A stretch of 64,000 bases of DNA. It comes from Motacilla alba alba. Taxonomy: Eukaryota; Chordata; Aves; Passeriformes; Motacillidae. This document shows positions 23,633-34,910 of the stretch, in pieces. The notes under the pieces were generated by a model that did no database searches, had not been told where the DNA came from, and saw only the letters and a program-made list of their open reading frames with translations. Location: assembly GCF_015832195.1 (NCBI RefSeq), contig NC_052032.1, forward strand, positions 7,136,618 through 7,200,617, given 5' to 3'. Numbering within the stretch: position 1 is the stretch's first letter; every line of letters starts with the position of its first letter. The position numbers were made by a program, and so were the translations under genes.

Positions 23633-24056
23633 CATGGAATCATAGAATGGTTTGGGTTGGAAATGCACCTTGAAGATCATCTTGTTCCAACCACCCTGCC
23701 ATGAGCAGGGACATCTTCCACTGGACCAGGTTGCTCAGAGCTCCATCCAGCTTGGCCTGGATCACTTTCAGGGATGAGGCAGCCACAGCTTCTCTGGGCA
23801 ACCTGTTTCAATGCCTCACTACCTCTCAGGGAAAAAAAGTTTTCTAGTATCTAATCTAAACTTACTCTCTTTCAATTTGAGCCCATTCTTCCTTATCCTG
23901 TCACTCCAGGTTCTTATAAATAGTCTTGCCCCATCTTCCCTCTAAGTTCCCTTCAGGTCACCCCAAAACCTTCTCTGTTCCAGACTGAGCAATCCCAGTT
24001 CTCTCAGCCTCCTGTCCCCCACGTTTGTCCTGTCCCTGTGTCACTCCTCACCTGCT
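23633..24056 (-). mobile_element. CR1 LINE, 5'-truncated
   Basis: The left edge ATGGAATCATAGAATGG and the following TTTGGGTTGGAAATGCACC are the reverse complement of the CR1 3' end with its ATTCTATGATTC tail. The element continues with GAGGCAGCCACAGC and TGGGCAACCTGTTTCAATG, standard avian CR1 3'-region blocks, to about 24056. It is in minus orientation and non-autonomous. Confidence 0.85.
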
Positions 24057-24429
24057 GGCTCAGGCAGAATTGTGTCAGCCAAACTCTGGAAAGGACATTG
24101 CTGCCCAAATGCAGCATCTCCATCTGTGTCAGGCCAGGCTGAGGCTCTAGCACCTCCACCCGAACATTTGATAGTCACTATCCAAACCAGTAAGTCAGTT
24201 TTGGCCACCCTCAATATATTTCCAGGGCTCTATCAAATCAAGAAGGATTCAGGCAGCGACAAAGCAGCAACACAGGACAGAATTCACCAATGTGTCAAAA
24301 CAGCTCCGTGCACCTCCTGTCACTGACACACACCAGGGTTCTTCTTTGCTCATTAGAGAATCCCAGCTCACAGAGACACTCAGGTGGCTTGTTTACTTGA
24401 CCAAGCAGGGGGAAGGAAAGGAAATGCAG

Positions 24430-24830
24430 CAACTTTGGACAAGACTTTTGTCACCGTGCGCTGCCTCCCCGAGCAGATGAAACGCGCGGCGCGGATGCGC
24501 GATATGAATAAGCGATAAGCAATTGACGAGCAAGTGTTCGGGTACCTTGGCAAAAGACTTAATTTGCAACCTGGCACAAAATCAAAGGCTCTGTCAACGG
24601 CTGAGCGGCTCTCCTGCGTACGCCTTGCATTACCTGGGAAAGCTCTGTCAGGTAAATTTCCACTGAAAGTAATTAGAGGAATCCCCACTGTATAAAGTTT
24701 GCAGCAAAAATTCTGGGCTCCGGAATTTGATTCTCACCAGGGATCCGATACCTGCTCGCAGCCTGATCCTTCGTCAGAATTAACAGCTGAGGTTTAACAC
24801 GTACACACAAAAATGTTCTGCATTTTTTTT
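24430..24830. promoter_or_regulatory. Candidate conserved non-coding element, CpG-bearing
   Basis: A unique block starts near a CpG-rich segment (AACGCGCGGCGCGGATGCGC). It runs through AATAAGCGATAAGCAATTG, AGACTTAATTTGCAACC and AAAGTAATTAGAGG (TAATTAG at 24670-24676). CpGs are retained although the surrounding intron is CpG-poor, which suggests constraint or hypomethylation. It has no convincing coding frame. It is a strong candidate distal enhancer, by inference. Confidence 0.45.
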
Positions 24831-25589
24831 TAATGCCTTACCTCTATTTTTGTCTATAGAGCTGAACTGACAAGCACGGCTCATGTAATCTTGCAGCTGT
24901 TGTCTTGTCAGAAAAGCCAAAGATTCTGCTTAAATAACTTGGGCTTGATACACAGCACACAGGGCTGGCTGTTCAGGTGCAGCATTGGTCCTCCTGGGTT
25001 TGAGGGCAGAAAAACTTCTGGGATTTGGAGTGCTATAAAACTCCTCTCCTGGGGCCGAAATAGTGCTTAAATAATAAAGCAATGAGTTCAAGAGCTTCCT
25101 GTCACCACACTACCAGATCAATCCTCCCTTCAGCTGGGACTTTGGCCGACCAAAAAGAATTAAAATCAGTGTCAGCTGATGGTTGTTCAATGGCCCAAGT
25201 GACAGGAGCTGGTGGCTCCCAGCCCTGCAGTAACAATCCAAAGCAGCATCCCTGGCCTGTGGCAGCACAGTGCAAACAGAGACCACAACATCCTGCAGGG
25301 CTCCAAACAGGAGCCCTGACTGACCCAGCTGCCCTGGGCATGATCCCTGCACATCTCCTCTGGGCCCACAGCTGCTCCATGGCTAACTGCAGGCTCTGGG
25401 CCCCTGTCACCATCACTGCATTTCCTTGCAGATTCTGGAGGTTTTCTTGTTTTGCCTCCACAGTCAAAGATTCCAGCAACACAATTGCTCAAATCACAGC
25501 AAAGCATTTTCATGATCCAGGTTTTCCCACTATCCCTTGTGCCCTGGACACCCAACCTCTCATCCTGCCCAATGCTGCCCTCTGTCACA

Positions 25590-25830
25590 GAATACTTTGG
25601 CATGGAAGGAATATTTAGGGGCCATCTAGTCCAGTTCCCCTGCAGGGAACAGGGTCATTCTCAACCAGATTGTGTTTCTCAGGGCCCCATCCAACCTGAC
25701 CTTGAATGTTTCCACAGATGGAGCGTCCACCACCTCTCTGGGCAACACGTCCAGGTATTTCAACACCCTCACTGTAAAAAACTTCATATATCTTACCTCA
25801 ATTGACCTTCTCCTTGTAAAAACCATTACC
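25590..25830 (-). mobile_element. CR1 LINE, 5'-truncated
   Basis: The block has TCACAGAATACTTTGGCATG, then a GGCCATCTAGTCCAGTTCCC segment, CACCACCTCTCTGGGCAAC and AACACCCTCACTGTAAAAAA. This is the reverse-oriented avian CR1 3' region. It is diverged from the copy at 23.6 kb, so it was inserted independently. Confidence 0.75.
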
Positions 25831-26809
25831 TGCCATGCTCAGCACTTCCCTCAGAGACAGAGTGACCATCACTCCTGTGCCATTTCCATTGCTCTGGACA
25901 TCTCCTGGTTGACACAGGAAAACAACCCCCTCCTGTGCTGCTGCACAGCCTAGATCATCTCCAGGGCAGGCTCCACCTGCAACCAAGCCCCAGTAGCCAA
26001 AGGCAGCACAAGGAACAGTTGGCAGCCAGTTCCCATTGCTCTTCTGGAGATTCTCACCCATGAAGGAAGAGATTTTGGGTGCTCACAGCTTGTGGCAGGG
26101 TGAAACCACACACGCTGTGTTGGGTCATGGGTGAGCACCTGCCATTGCTGCCAGTGCACAACTCCACGGAAATGCTTTTTAAATGGGTTTGGGAATTTCA
26201 TTCATGGCCCTGTTCTGACTTCTGCAGAGATGCTATTTATCAGGATAACTTTAAGTAAAACTCTTGCCTGGCATGAAAAGGGTCAGGATTCAGATGTCAA
26301 GCACATGAGGTCAGTGTGAAAGCTGCCAGCTCTGGTCTGACCCCGAAACATCTGCCGGGGAGGTGGGGGGCACACTCCAGGTTACAGCTCCAGTGTGTTA
26401 ATTCTTCTTTCCTCATGCTGTTGTCCAGACCAAATGACCAGTGAACCCCAGCAAATATCTGTGGCCGTTATTTTCAGGAAGGAAAAAAAACACCAAAACC
26501 AAATCTCTATGTGACATTAAATACAGCAGCCCAAAATCGCCAAGCACTGTTTGAAACCTTCCTGGGCTTGAAGCAAATAAAGATCATTTAGCCCAGGCTC
26601 CCTTGTCCTGCATTTCCCTCTGTTCTTGGAAAGGTGGGGAGAGAAAAATCAACCCCATTCGTTAAGCCAGTTAAGCACGCTCCTGGCAGGAAAAGCCACA
26701 TTATTTGTAACCCTAATAATCCAACACTCACCTCTGAGCACAGCTCATCTTGGACAGAATAACGTCTGTTTTAAAAGTACCTGCCTCTCTCTAACTTGTC
26801 ATGGCATTT

Positions 26810-27470
26810 GTTGACAACCCTATTGAAAGCCGCTCTCGATGCGGCTGTGAAGGATCTTTCAGCACCTCTTTCTCTTTCCTAGACAGTTTTTGAAAGGGAG
26901 GGGAGAAAAAGAAAAAAGCCATCAATACAGGGGGAAAAAGGCATCAGCAGCCAACATCGGCTGATGAAGCGCCTCACCTGGGCCCCCAGCACACCGCCTC
27001 CAATTAAATCAAAATGGTTTGTTTTTAATGGTCTTTTACACTGACAAGTGGGCTATCATTCCAGGCCTAGAGAGCTGTCAGGGAGCCGAGGCAAATCCTC
27101 CGTTGATAATGCCCAATGCTTCCAATTAGGAGCCGAGGCCGCTGCTGGCGCACTAACGATTCCCCAGCCTCCCCCAAGGCCCCTTCGGCGTTGGCTGTTT
27201 CGTCTTGGCTCTTCCTCCTCCGCAAATTACTGACACAAAACGGAGGCGCCCCGGTGCCTCCTCACCACGCCGGGCCCCGGCCCTGTTGGATTTAATGAGG
27301 CGATGGAAGTTTTTGCGGATCTTTCGCTAAATTCTTTTCTTGTTTGACAGCTGCTTGAGTGTTGACCTTATAAAAGATTTAGTGTTTCTCATTATTTTCT
27401 GTCAAGCTTTACAAGCGGTGGCTTGGCGGAAAAATCATTTGCATCTCGATGCGCGCGCGCGCGCGGGGTG
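26810..27470. promoter_or_regulatory. Candidate long conserved non-coding element
   Basis: A long unique block has GAAAGCCGCTCTCGATGCGG, CCTCCAATTAAATCAAAATGG, TTCCAATTAGGAGCC, GGATTTAATGAGGCG and an octamer ATTTGCAT (27437-27444). It ends in an alternating GC tract (27451-27465). Many CpGs and homeodomain/POU cores are retained. No open frame with splice sites is apparent. Among the intronic blocks it looks most like a deeply conserved enhancer. BARHL1 as target is inference. Confidence 0.45.
27451..27465. repeat. Alternating GC dinucleotide tract
   Basis: A pure alternating G/C run follows GCATCTCGAT. Such alternating purine-pyrimidine DNA can adopt Z-form. It adjoins the octamer motif of the candidate enhancer. 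Confidence 0.9.
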
Positions 27471-30185
27471 GGTTTCTTTATTTATTTTTTATTTCTTATT
27501 TTGTCTGTACGGGGATGCTCGGCGCGCTGAGCATCAGTGTGTGCACCCTACCCCTCTCTGTATTGTTTGTTTTACTCCCTCCTCCCTGCCTTTCCTGAAA
27601 AAAATCCACTGGTTTGTGTTGTTTTGGAGGAAAAAAAAAAAAAAAAAAGCCCCGGGATTTGTTAGACTGCTGTAAATGAAGGAGGGTTTGGGAAAGGAAA
27701 AAGAAAAAGAAAATAATAGAGATTGGTTTCCTGTAAAGCGAGCACAGGAAAGTGTTTTGTCACCCGCTAAAAGGATTCGATCAAATGGATGATGGAAGGA
27801 AGCAGGCTGAGTCCCGGCGCAGCTTTGTTGTTAAAGTGAAAAATGGAGCAAGGCTGGGGAGCTGCCTGGGAGCAGGTGGGCAGAGCCAGGCAGGTGCTGG
27901 GAGAGGAACAGGCACAGCCACGTCTCCATGGATCCTTCCAGGCCACGAGGACAGCCTGGTGCTGCTCATTACTTCAGGCCTTTCCATGGGTTCTTTCTCA
28001 AGTCACCAGAAACCACTAAGCCCAGCCCTAGTAACTAAAACTCCCCCCTCAAACTGAGCTTATTGTGCAGCCAAGGGTGCTCACAGTGCCCAGCACCCAC
28101 AAAACCCTGCTCAGTCTCTGGGGTTTGCTGCCATCAGGGGAGCTCTGACCTCCCTGCACCAGCTTGGCCCTTCTGCACCTCACATGCAATTTATCTGCAC
28201 CTCAATTAACACACCTGCCTTAATGTACCCTCCAGTTTAACACATTATTACAACTGTGAAACTCTAAACATGATACTCCCCAAATACATATTGAAGTTTT
28301 AGGAGTGGTAATTATTTTTCTTGCCCCTCTAATTCCGTGAAGCAAACAGTGACATTACAACGTCCCAGCTGCAAGGGTCCTGCAGGTTTTCATTTGTCAA
28401 TAATAAATGAAATGAACAGCAGCAAACATTGCTCCTCAGCAGCAGCTGGAGCCCATGGCAGCTCCATCATCCTGCAAGGAAAACCTTTCAGCTTTCTCCT
28501 ACAAGCCATATTCCTGTCCTGCTGCAGCCAGTGCTCCAAACAAAATCCTGGCATTAACAACCCGTAACGGCAGCAGAGTAATGGCAAAGATCATCAGCTG
28601 TCTCTAGAGGAGGTACCTTTGGGTTCATCATTTAAAATATGAATTAGAAGAATCAGAGATGAGGATTCATCACTGGCATTGACTGCTCAACACCAGTCTC
28701 TGTCATAAAAAGACCTTTGACCCAAGGACACCCTTATCTGGACTCTAACGACGGGGAGGGTTTCTCATTTTTTAAAGCAGCACTTGCCCCTGTCCTACAC
28801 CTGGTGCTCCCCACTCAGTCATGCTGAGGGCAGGAGCTGGCATCCCTCACAACTTCCTCAAGGCTCTGCTCACTTTAATTACTGCCAGTTGTGGCTCAGC
28901 GGGACATTTCTCACCCAGGAGCTCTGTACTGAGACTGGAGTGAATAAACTGCTGTTTCCTCTCCTGTGGCATCACCCCCATCCCAGGCAGAAATGTCCCT
29001 GTGCCCAGTTCCCAGCACTGGTGGATGAGGGAGCACAACAGGAAGGCAGAGGAACACTCAAGAGAAGCAGCTCAGCTGTCCTTACCTGCAAGCACTGGAT
29101 CTTTCTAAAAACCCCAGCTGCAAAGGAAAAACTGCTGCATATTTAATGGCAGGCTGGAGTTGGAACGAGCAGGGATTGTCCCTGCCAGCTCTCTGGGGTT
29201 ACCCACCTCCTGCAGCAGCCCCTGCTTCTGCCTTCCCCACCTCTCCCTCCCCGAGAGGGGTTATGTCACTGCTGCTATTTGTGAGAGAGCAAAAACATCC
29301 AGAAACAGCTGTCTGAAGTTAGGCACTCCAATGCATATTTAAGTACCTGAACGCCTTCCTCCAGAGAGGGGGAATAGCTAAATACGCTTTGTTTGTCTTG
29401 ATTAATGAGATCACTAGCAAGCTTTTCAGGGCAAAGACTGCTCTGTATTTTTACATATGCAAAACCTGACATCCAGCCAGCCTGAGCAGGGTGGATGGGG
29501 AAGTGGGAGGCAGCTCAGCTCCGGCAGATGTATGGCACAGGGAATTGTGCTGGGGGCAGGCAGAGCCCCCACGGGAAACACTCCAGTCCCAGTCACTGCG
29601 TCCCCCGTGCAGGTTTGCTGCACACAGCTGTGTGTGAGCCCCACTGCTCACCCCAAAGGGCCCTGGCGCCTTTCTACCCCCAGATCACTTCCCTTTTGTT
29701 TGTTGTCATGGGCATTTTTTCACCCTGTCCTCACTCAAAGGTGATTCCTGGGCAGCTGCCGCTTCTGTGTTTTTAGGGCAGGTCATGTAAGAGCCCCTGA
29801 CCTCACCAGGGACTTCTCTGGGAGCTCTGAGCCCATCCTGGCCCCTCAGTGAAGCACCCAAGTGCTGTGTTGTAGAAAACAAGTCATATTTATTTCAGGG
29901 CCCACCTTAGGGCACGGCAGCCTTTGAAAATGTCAGACAACAAACACACCATAATAAAATTCCAGGGTGCTGATGCTAGAGCAGGAGAAGAAGCTCCTGA
30001 AGTCAATCAGAAAGCTACTCCTCATTTTAAGCAGGTTAAGTGTTTAACTTCAGCTGGAGACATATCTCCCAGGCAGGCAGAAGCCCTTGTGCAGTCTGCA
30101 GTCTCCTCCCTGTCTGTGCTTCAACCTATTTTCTGTGGCTGGCTCGTGGCTGTAACCAATCCTCTCTCTGCTCCTTTCCTCATAG

Positions 30186-30254
30186 GTTGAGCCTCATCTC
30201 AGGACTTTTCCAGACCCTGAATCCCGTCAAAAGGCTCTCAGTGCCTCCCACTGA
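30186..30254 (+). CDS. CFAP77: CFAP77 terminal coding exon
   Basis: After the acceptor CTTTCCTCATAG the frame continues in phase 0 for 22 codons: VEPHLRTFPDPESRQKALSA, then SH and TGA at 30252-30254. The VxPxLxTF pattern followed by a basic RQKA segment fits the end of CFAP77 as I recall it from human. The phase agrees with the 20463-20558 exon, and a poly(A) signal follows at a normal distance. The exon is short, so identification rests on phase, position and this weak similarity. Confidence 0.75.
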   Translation, partial: VEPHLRTFPDPESRQKALSASH

Positions 30255-30394
30255 GGAGTGCCTGTGAGCTCTCCCTTCCCCAGAGGGCCCCCACAGCAAG
30301 GATGGTGCTGGGCACAGCCCTTGGACCCCGGGATTCCACATGCAATAGACTTTCTCTCAGGTTTTACAGAGTTATGCTAATGCAGATATAGCCA

Positions 30395-30400
30395 AATAAA
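30395..30400 (+). terminator. CFAP77: CFAP77 polyadenylation signal
   Basis: AATAAA (in GCCAAATAAATCA) lies 141 nt after the CFAP77 stop codon, followed by a T-containing downstream region near 30420. It is the first canonical signal after the stop. Confidence 0.7.
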
Positions 30401-30420
30401 TCATAAATATAAGAGGAACA

Positions 30421-33400
30421 ATTCTGTCTCAGCCTGTTCATTGCCTTGTGTCAGATGCACAGCACAATCCTGACGATGCTCAGGAGCAGGGCAGTGCTCA
30501 CACCAGCACAGCCCCACAGGGAGGCAGGACAGGCTCCTTCCCTGCTGCCTCTGGACAAATAGATTGAATGCAGCCATATCCTAGCTGATATCAAATCTGT
30601 AATATCTCATCAGGCCTCATTTCTCTGCCAGAAAAGCTTCCCATCAGTGCCTGATTCAGCAAACCATTGCCTGTGTGAAGGAATTCAAACAGCTGCTTTG
30701 AGTGCTCTGCCAAACTGGGCCTCACCACAGGCGATGCCTCTGCTTTCAGGTGGCTCCAGCCAGCTCCACACCCACCCTCCAGCAGCTGCTGCTGCCTGGA
30801 GCCCCTCAGGGCTGAGCCTCTCCAAGCACTCACCCAACAAACTCAAACTCTACCAACGCCAGCTCAGCATCACAGCACCCACAGCCACAGGCTCAGTCAG
30901 GAGCCAGCACATTTGGAATCCATCTTCTCCCAACAGAGCATTTCACTTCAAATAACACTTGGTTAAAAGTGCCATTATTTAAACTGTGGCTCTCCATTAT
31001 TACTAAAGGAATAATTGATATCTCTTACGCAGTCTGCTTCTCACATCTACCATTACAGCTCAGAGTTTACCAGATTTTAAAGCCAAATTATCTCCCCATT
31101 TTCATATTCTCTCTCCTATTGGCACTTGGAGAGCTCAGGTGTGTTCACCCCAGAGCTCTGGGTGGTGACATCTGCTGTGCTGGGCAGCCCCAGCTGCATC
31201 CTGAGCTCAGGTGGATGTGCCAGCATGATTTTGCCCCCCACACCTTGGCACTGAGATGAGCCCGGTCCTACATAAAGCCACCAGCCAAAGGACCTGAAAA
31301 ACCCATGCTGAGCTCAGGGCTCATTGCCCCTCGGATTTCCAGCCAAACCTTTAACCCTAAACCTCAAGGAGAAGAGTTCTTCATAGCATTACACTGCATT
31401 GCTCAAGATGAAACGACAAAGTAAACTGCAAAAGCAACTTTTTTTTACCCTTTTTTTTACCCCTCAGGACAATGAAGGCTCCCCAGGAGCTGCTCCAGCA
31501 TTTCCCACATCCTCTCTTTAGGGCAGCTTGTACCTCAGCCTGCCCTTTCATAAGGAAGGAGCTGTAACAAACTCCCCCTGCCCAAACCTGAGCTGAGGGA
31601 GGAACAAAATCGCCTGCTCCACACCGGGAAAACCCTGGTACGTGGTTGCCTCTTTTTAGTACAGTCCTCTAAATAAAACCCATCTAAAATAATGAGGGGG
31701 ATAACAGCAGGGCTTGCCAAGCTGGCAGAGGTGGATTATAACCAAAGGCCTTTCCCACCTCCCCAGGGAGGGAGGGAGGAAGCTGGGCCTTAAATGACTT
31801 GTCTTGCTAAAAATGACACTGGTTATGAGAGTGTGAGAAACCCAGGCACGAGGTTTGTCCTTCTGCCTGCCGGGAGGCACATCCAGCTCTCAGCCCAGGC
31901 ACGGTGCCCTCCTGCAGCAGCCACTGGGCTCCCTGGGGTGTGCTCAGGGAAGGAGGCACCTCCAGAGGGTCCTGCCGGGCTGGGGAGGGCTGGCACAGCA
32001 CGGTGTGAACCAAACCCCTGCAGAGCTGCCGGTCGGGACAGGCAACCAGCAGAGAGACCAGAAACCCGAAAATCATCCGACAAATACACAAAGTGCGTTC
32101 GGGAGACACCTCTCAGTGCAGCTCAGAGCCGACAGATGTGCCCTCGAAATGCCGGGCAAGGCCGTGCCCCAGATGTCCCCGGTGTCACAGCTCGGATGGG
32201 CAGCGGGGTACCCCTGTCCCGGCTCCCCCCGGCCCGGCCGTGCCCCGTCCGAGCCGTGCGCCGCCGTGTCCCGGCCCCCGCTCCTTGTCCTGCAGTGACA
32301 CCCACCGGTAACGGGCTTCTACCGCCGCTGCAGCGGCCCCGAGCCGGGCCCGGCTCCTCCCCGGCTGCCGGGCCCCCCGTGCTGCCGCTCGCCCCCAGCC
32401 CGAGCCCTCTCCTCTCTCCCGAAGATGCTCTCGTTTGGTTCCCGGAGCGTCCCGGCGGAGCCCGAGCATCCCCCGCTGCTCCCCGGGCAGGAGGGGTTCC
32501 CCCCTCAGCCAGACCCTTCCGGGACACCGGGCTGTGCGGGAATCTCTGGATTAACCCGTGCTCAGTCACCGTCAGAGCTCAGCAGCCCCTGGCCCCGCTG
32601 TGAAGGGAACACCTGGGTCAGCCCTGCCCCTCGGCCCCAGGGCCAAACCTGCGCTGGTGCGGGAACCAGGAGAGCCCAGCCCTGTGCAGCAGCAGCAGCC
32701 GGCGGGGTGGGATGAACAGCAGCTCCCAAAGCTGCCACGGTCCGAAATCCACCCCTGGATTGCGACTGAGGCTTGTGAATGCAGTTGGCACCAGGGATCT
32801 CCTCTTGGCTGATTGTTTGTGAACAGGAACAGTCTGGAAATGGGGGTTTAAGGGCAGGCACGCACAGGCACTGCTCCCTGGTCTGTGCACAGGATTTCCT
32901 GTTTCTGCTGGGAGCCACAGAAAAATCCTTGGAACCCCACCTGTCCAGGGTCTGGTGATGTAGGAGGGACTCCACATATGGGCAGAAATGGGCACATTTC
33001 TGCCTCGGGGAGTCCAGCTCTGAAACAATTTAATGAAGCAATAGCATTAATAGTAATAATAGCAATAATAATCTTAGTGTCATTAGCACACAACTAGCAG
33101 TGCATCTGTAGCTGCTGGGAGCCCCAAGTGTGGCCTAGGAGTGACATATCTGTCCCCAGGGCTGGGAATGGCACTAAACAGAACCTGCTCTGGGAGGTCA
33201 AATCAAATACCCCCCAAAATCTTGCACATCATCAGGAAGTTGGTCTCATCCGGGGGCGTCCTTGTGGTTATTTGAAAGCAGGTGCTTTATTCAAGAGCAA
33301 GCCTCGCCAGCCCAGACCTGTCCCTGCATGGCTGATCCAAATCCTGATCCTAATCCCACTCCCAGCCCTCTGCCTTTTCCAGTCCCGTTCCTGGTCCCAA

Positions 33401-34690
33401 ATAAAACCTCGGCGCTGGTTCTATCCCAGTGCAAATTTCCAACCCAAATGCGGTCTCCTGGTTGAAGGGGGAGGCTTCCAGAGCCCAGGAACCAACACAA
33501 ACCCTGCGAGGAGCTGCCAAACCCAGTGCCATTCCTCACCAGGACCACTTCCTGCACACCCACTGCTCTGCTCCAGTCCAAAGGGACACTTGGCCCAGCC
33601 TCGGGGATGGTGGCCACTGCAAAAGTGACCTGGTGCCAGTCCTGGCTCTCTGCTGGGAGGGACGCAGCAGCAGGAACCTCTCAGCAGGGGCAGGGAGGAT
33701 GAGCAGCCCTCAGCACGAGGTGGGGGCAGGCTGGGACCGGGGCTGATGATGCTGATTTTGTTCCCGGGCTTTTCCTCCTCTAAAGTTCTTTTGTTCCTCT
33801 GCCCCGATCGCAGCCGGCCCCGAGCTGCAGGGCCGAGGGCAGGAGGTGCTGGGGGCCCTGCCTGCGCCGCTGCCCGACAGCTGGCAGCCGGGCTGCCCCA
33901 GGGGGCTCTCCCCTCCTTGGTCGCCTCCAAGCTGCCGGCCAAGGGCGGCTTTGGAAGAGGGACAAGATGCAGCTGACTGGCCGGGAAGGTGGGGAACAGA
34001 AGAAATCGAGTGTTTGAGAAATAACCAGCGACATCACTTTAAAGTGACGCAGCTTCAGGCGCCCGGGTGTGGACATTTTCCTATCTCCGCGGCGAAGGCT
34101 CTATCCGCTGGAAAAAACCCTAAATAAACCCTCGAGGAGACAGCAGCCAGTCCGACCGCCAGGAAGGTGGGAATCCTGCGTGAGCCTGTCCCTCTCCAGC
34201 CCGGGAGACCAACAACAGCAAACCCCGACGGGGCGGGAGGGAGGAAAGTTGGTGTCTCCGGCAGAGCCGGGCAGAACGGGGCAGCCCTGCCTGAAGCCGT
34301 GGGGGTTTTATTTAAAATGCGATTGACGGCAGGAAAAAAATCCGCTCTGAGCGCGGTCCGTGCCCAGTAGCACCAGCAGGTACCGCTCCGGCAGAGCGAT
34401 GCCCGCTCCTCGCCGCTCCGGCAGCGCTGGGCGAGGGACGCGGCTGCCCGGCGGCCCCCTGGACCCCTCTGCTCGGCCACAGCCCATTTCCAGGGCATGC
34501 AACGAAATTTGCACCTCCGAGGCTCATCTCGGGCTCAGAGCAGCCGCCTCAGTGCTGGGGGTACTGGGAGGTTTCGGTGCTTTTTCGTTCCTTTTTTTTT
34601 TTTTTTTTTCCCTTTTCTATTTTTTTCTGTTTTTTTTTTTTTCGTTTTAATTTTAACGCCCAGCAAAACTTTCCCTGCTCGGGAGGGACC
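30421..34690. other. CFAP77-BARHL1 intergenic region
   Basis: No coding gene is recognised. Base composition changes from ordinary bird intergenic DNA (30.4-31.8 kb) to a CpG-rich block at about 31.9-32.7 kb, back to neutral sequence with a short ATT/AAT-type stretch at 33,030-33,080, then CpG-rich again from about 33.75 kb. A T-run of about 58 bp lies at 34,587-34,645. Long frames in the GC-rich parts are explained by composition. Confidence 0.6.
31900..32710. promoter_or_regulatory. CpG island about 3.5 kb upstream of BARHL1
   Basis: The stretch is dense in CpG and GC, including CCCCCGGCCCGGCCGTGCCC around 32226 and GTGCGCCGCCGTGTCCCGG around 32255. It lies several kb before the BARHL1 coding start. 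It carries long open frames on both strands, as expected for GC-rich DNA, but no recognisable domain. It may be a distal promoter for BARHL1 or for an unannotated non-coding transcript. Confidence 0.5.
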
Positions 34691-34910
34691 GGCAGATCAG
34701 CTAATTGCGGGGGGAAGCGCGCAGAAAGCAGTAACCCCTCGATAACCCACCCAACTCACACCCCCCCTCCCTCCGCGGCTAATCATCCCATTAAGAGCCC
34801 CATCAGCGGGATAATGACAGCAAAAGAGGGCGGAAACCGCCCGGAAAGCGCGGGGATCCGGGCGACAATTAATTCCCGTTAATCAAGCTCCGAGGTGTCG
34901 CCTGTTGGGG
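34690..34910. promoter_or_regulatory. BARHL1 upstream homeodomain-site cluster
   Basis: About 0.9-1.1 kb before the start codon, a unique stretch contains CAGCTAATTGCGGG near 34699, CGGCTAATCATCCCATTAAG near 34777, GCGGGATAATGACAGC, and CAATTAATTCCCGTTAATCA near 34865. Paired TAAT/TTAATCA cores in a CpG-rich setting suggest a homeodomain-bound proximal enhancer. Autoregulation by BARHL1 is a possibility, not shown. Confidence 0.45.

Larger units (their letters stand above)
20559..30185. other. CFAP77 last intron, 9.6 kb
   Basis: No coding exon is recognised. Contents are two CR1 fragments (23633-24056 and 25590-25830), candidate regulatory blocks at 21590-21800, 24430-24830 and 26810-27470, a GC dinucleotide run at 27451-27465 and a poly(A) tract near 27631-27648. 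The rest, including 27,750-30,180, is ordinary intron sequence without recognisable features. Confidence 0.6.
1..30400 (+). other. CFAP77: CFAP77 gene span (5'-truncated by window)
   Basis: This span holds the 3' portion of the cilia- and flagella-associated protein 77 gene (human C9orf171). Five exons on the plus strand join with consistent phases: 5021-5120 (ends phase 1), 5988-6210 (ends phase 2), 18813-18915 (ends phase 0), 20463-20558 (ends phase 0) and 30186-30254 (stop). The family protein is a microtubule inner protein of axonemal doublets, reported near the B-tubule outer junction. The visible product is about 198 residues. The amino-terminal exon or exons are not recognisable in 1-5020 and probably lie upstream. 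BARHL1 follows on the same strand, as in human 9q34.13. Assignment is by remembered similarity to the human protein (ELGKP, DFTYG, RDGGV, RPSTPIFD blocks), not by a search. Confidence 0.85.

Noticed and set aside
31794..32603. 269-codon open frame on the plus strand
   Set aside because: It lies in a CpG-rich block where stops are rare, with equally long frames on the other strand and no domain, splice or conservation signal visible.
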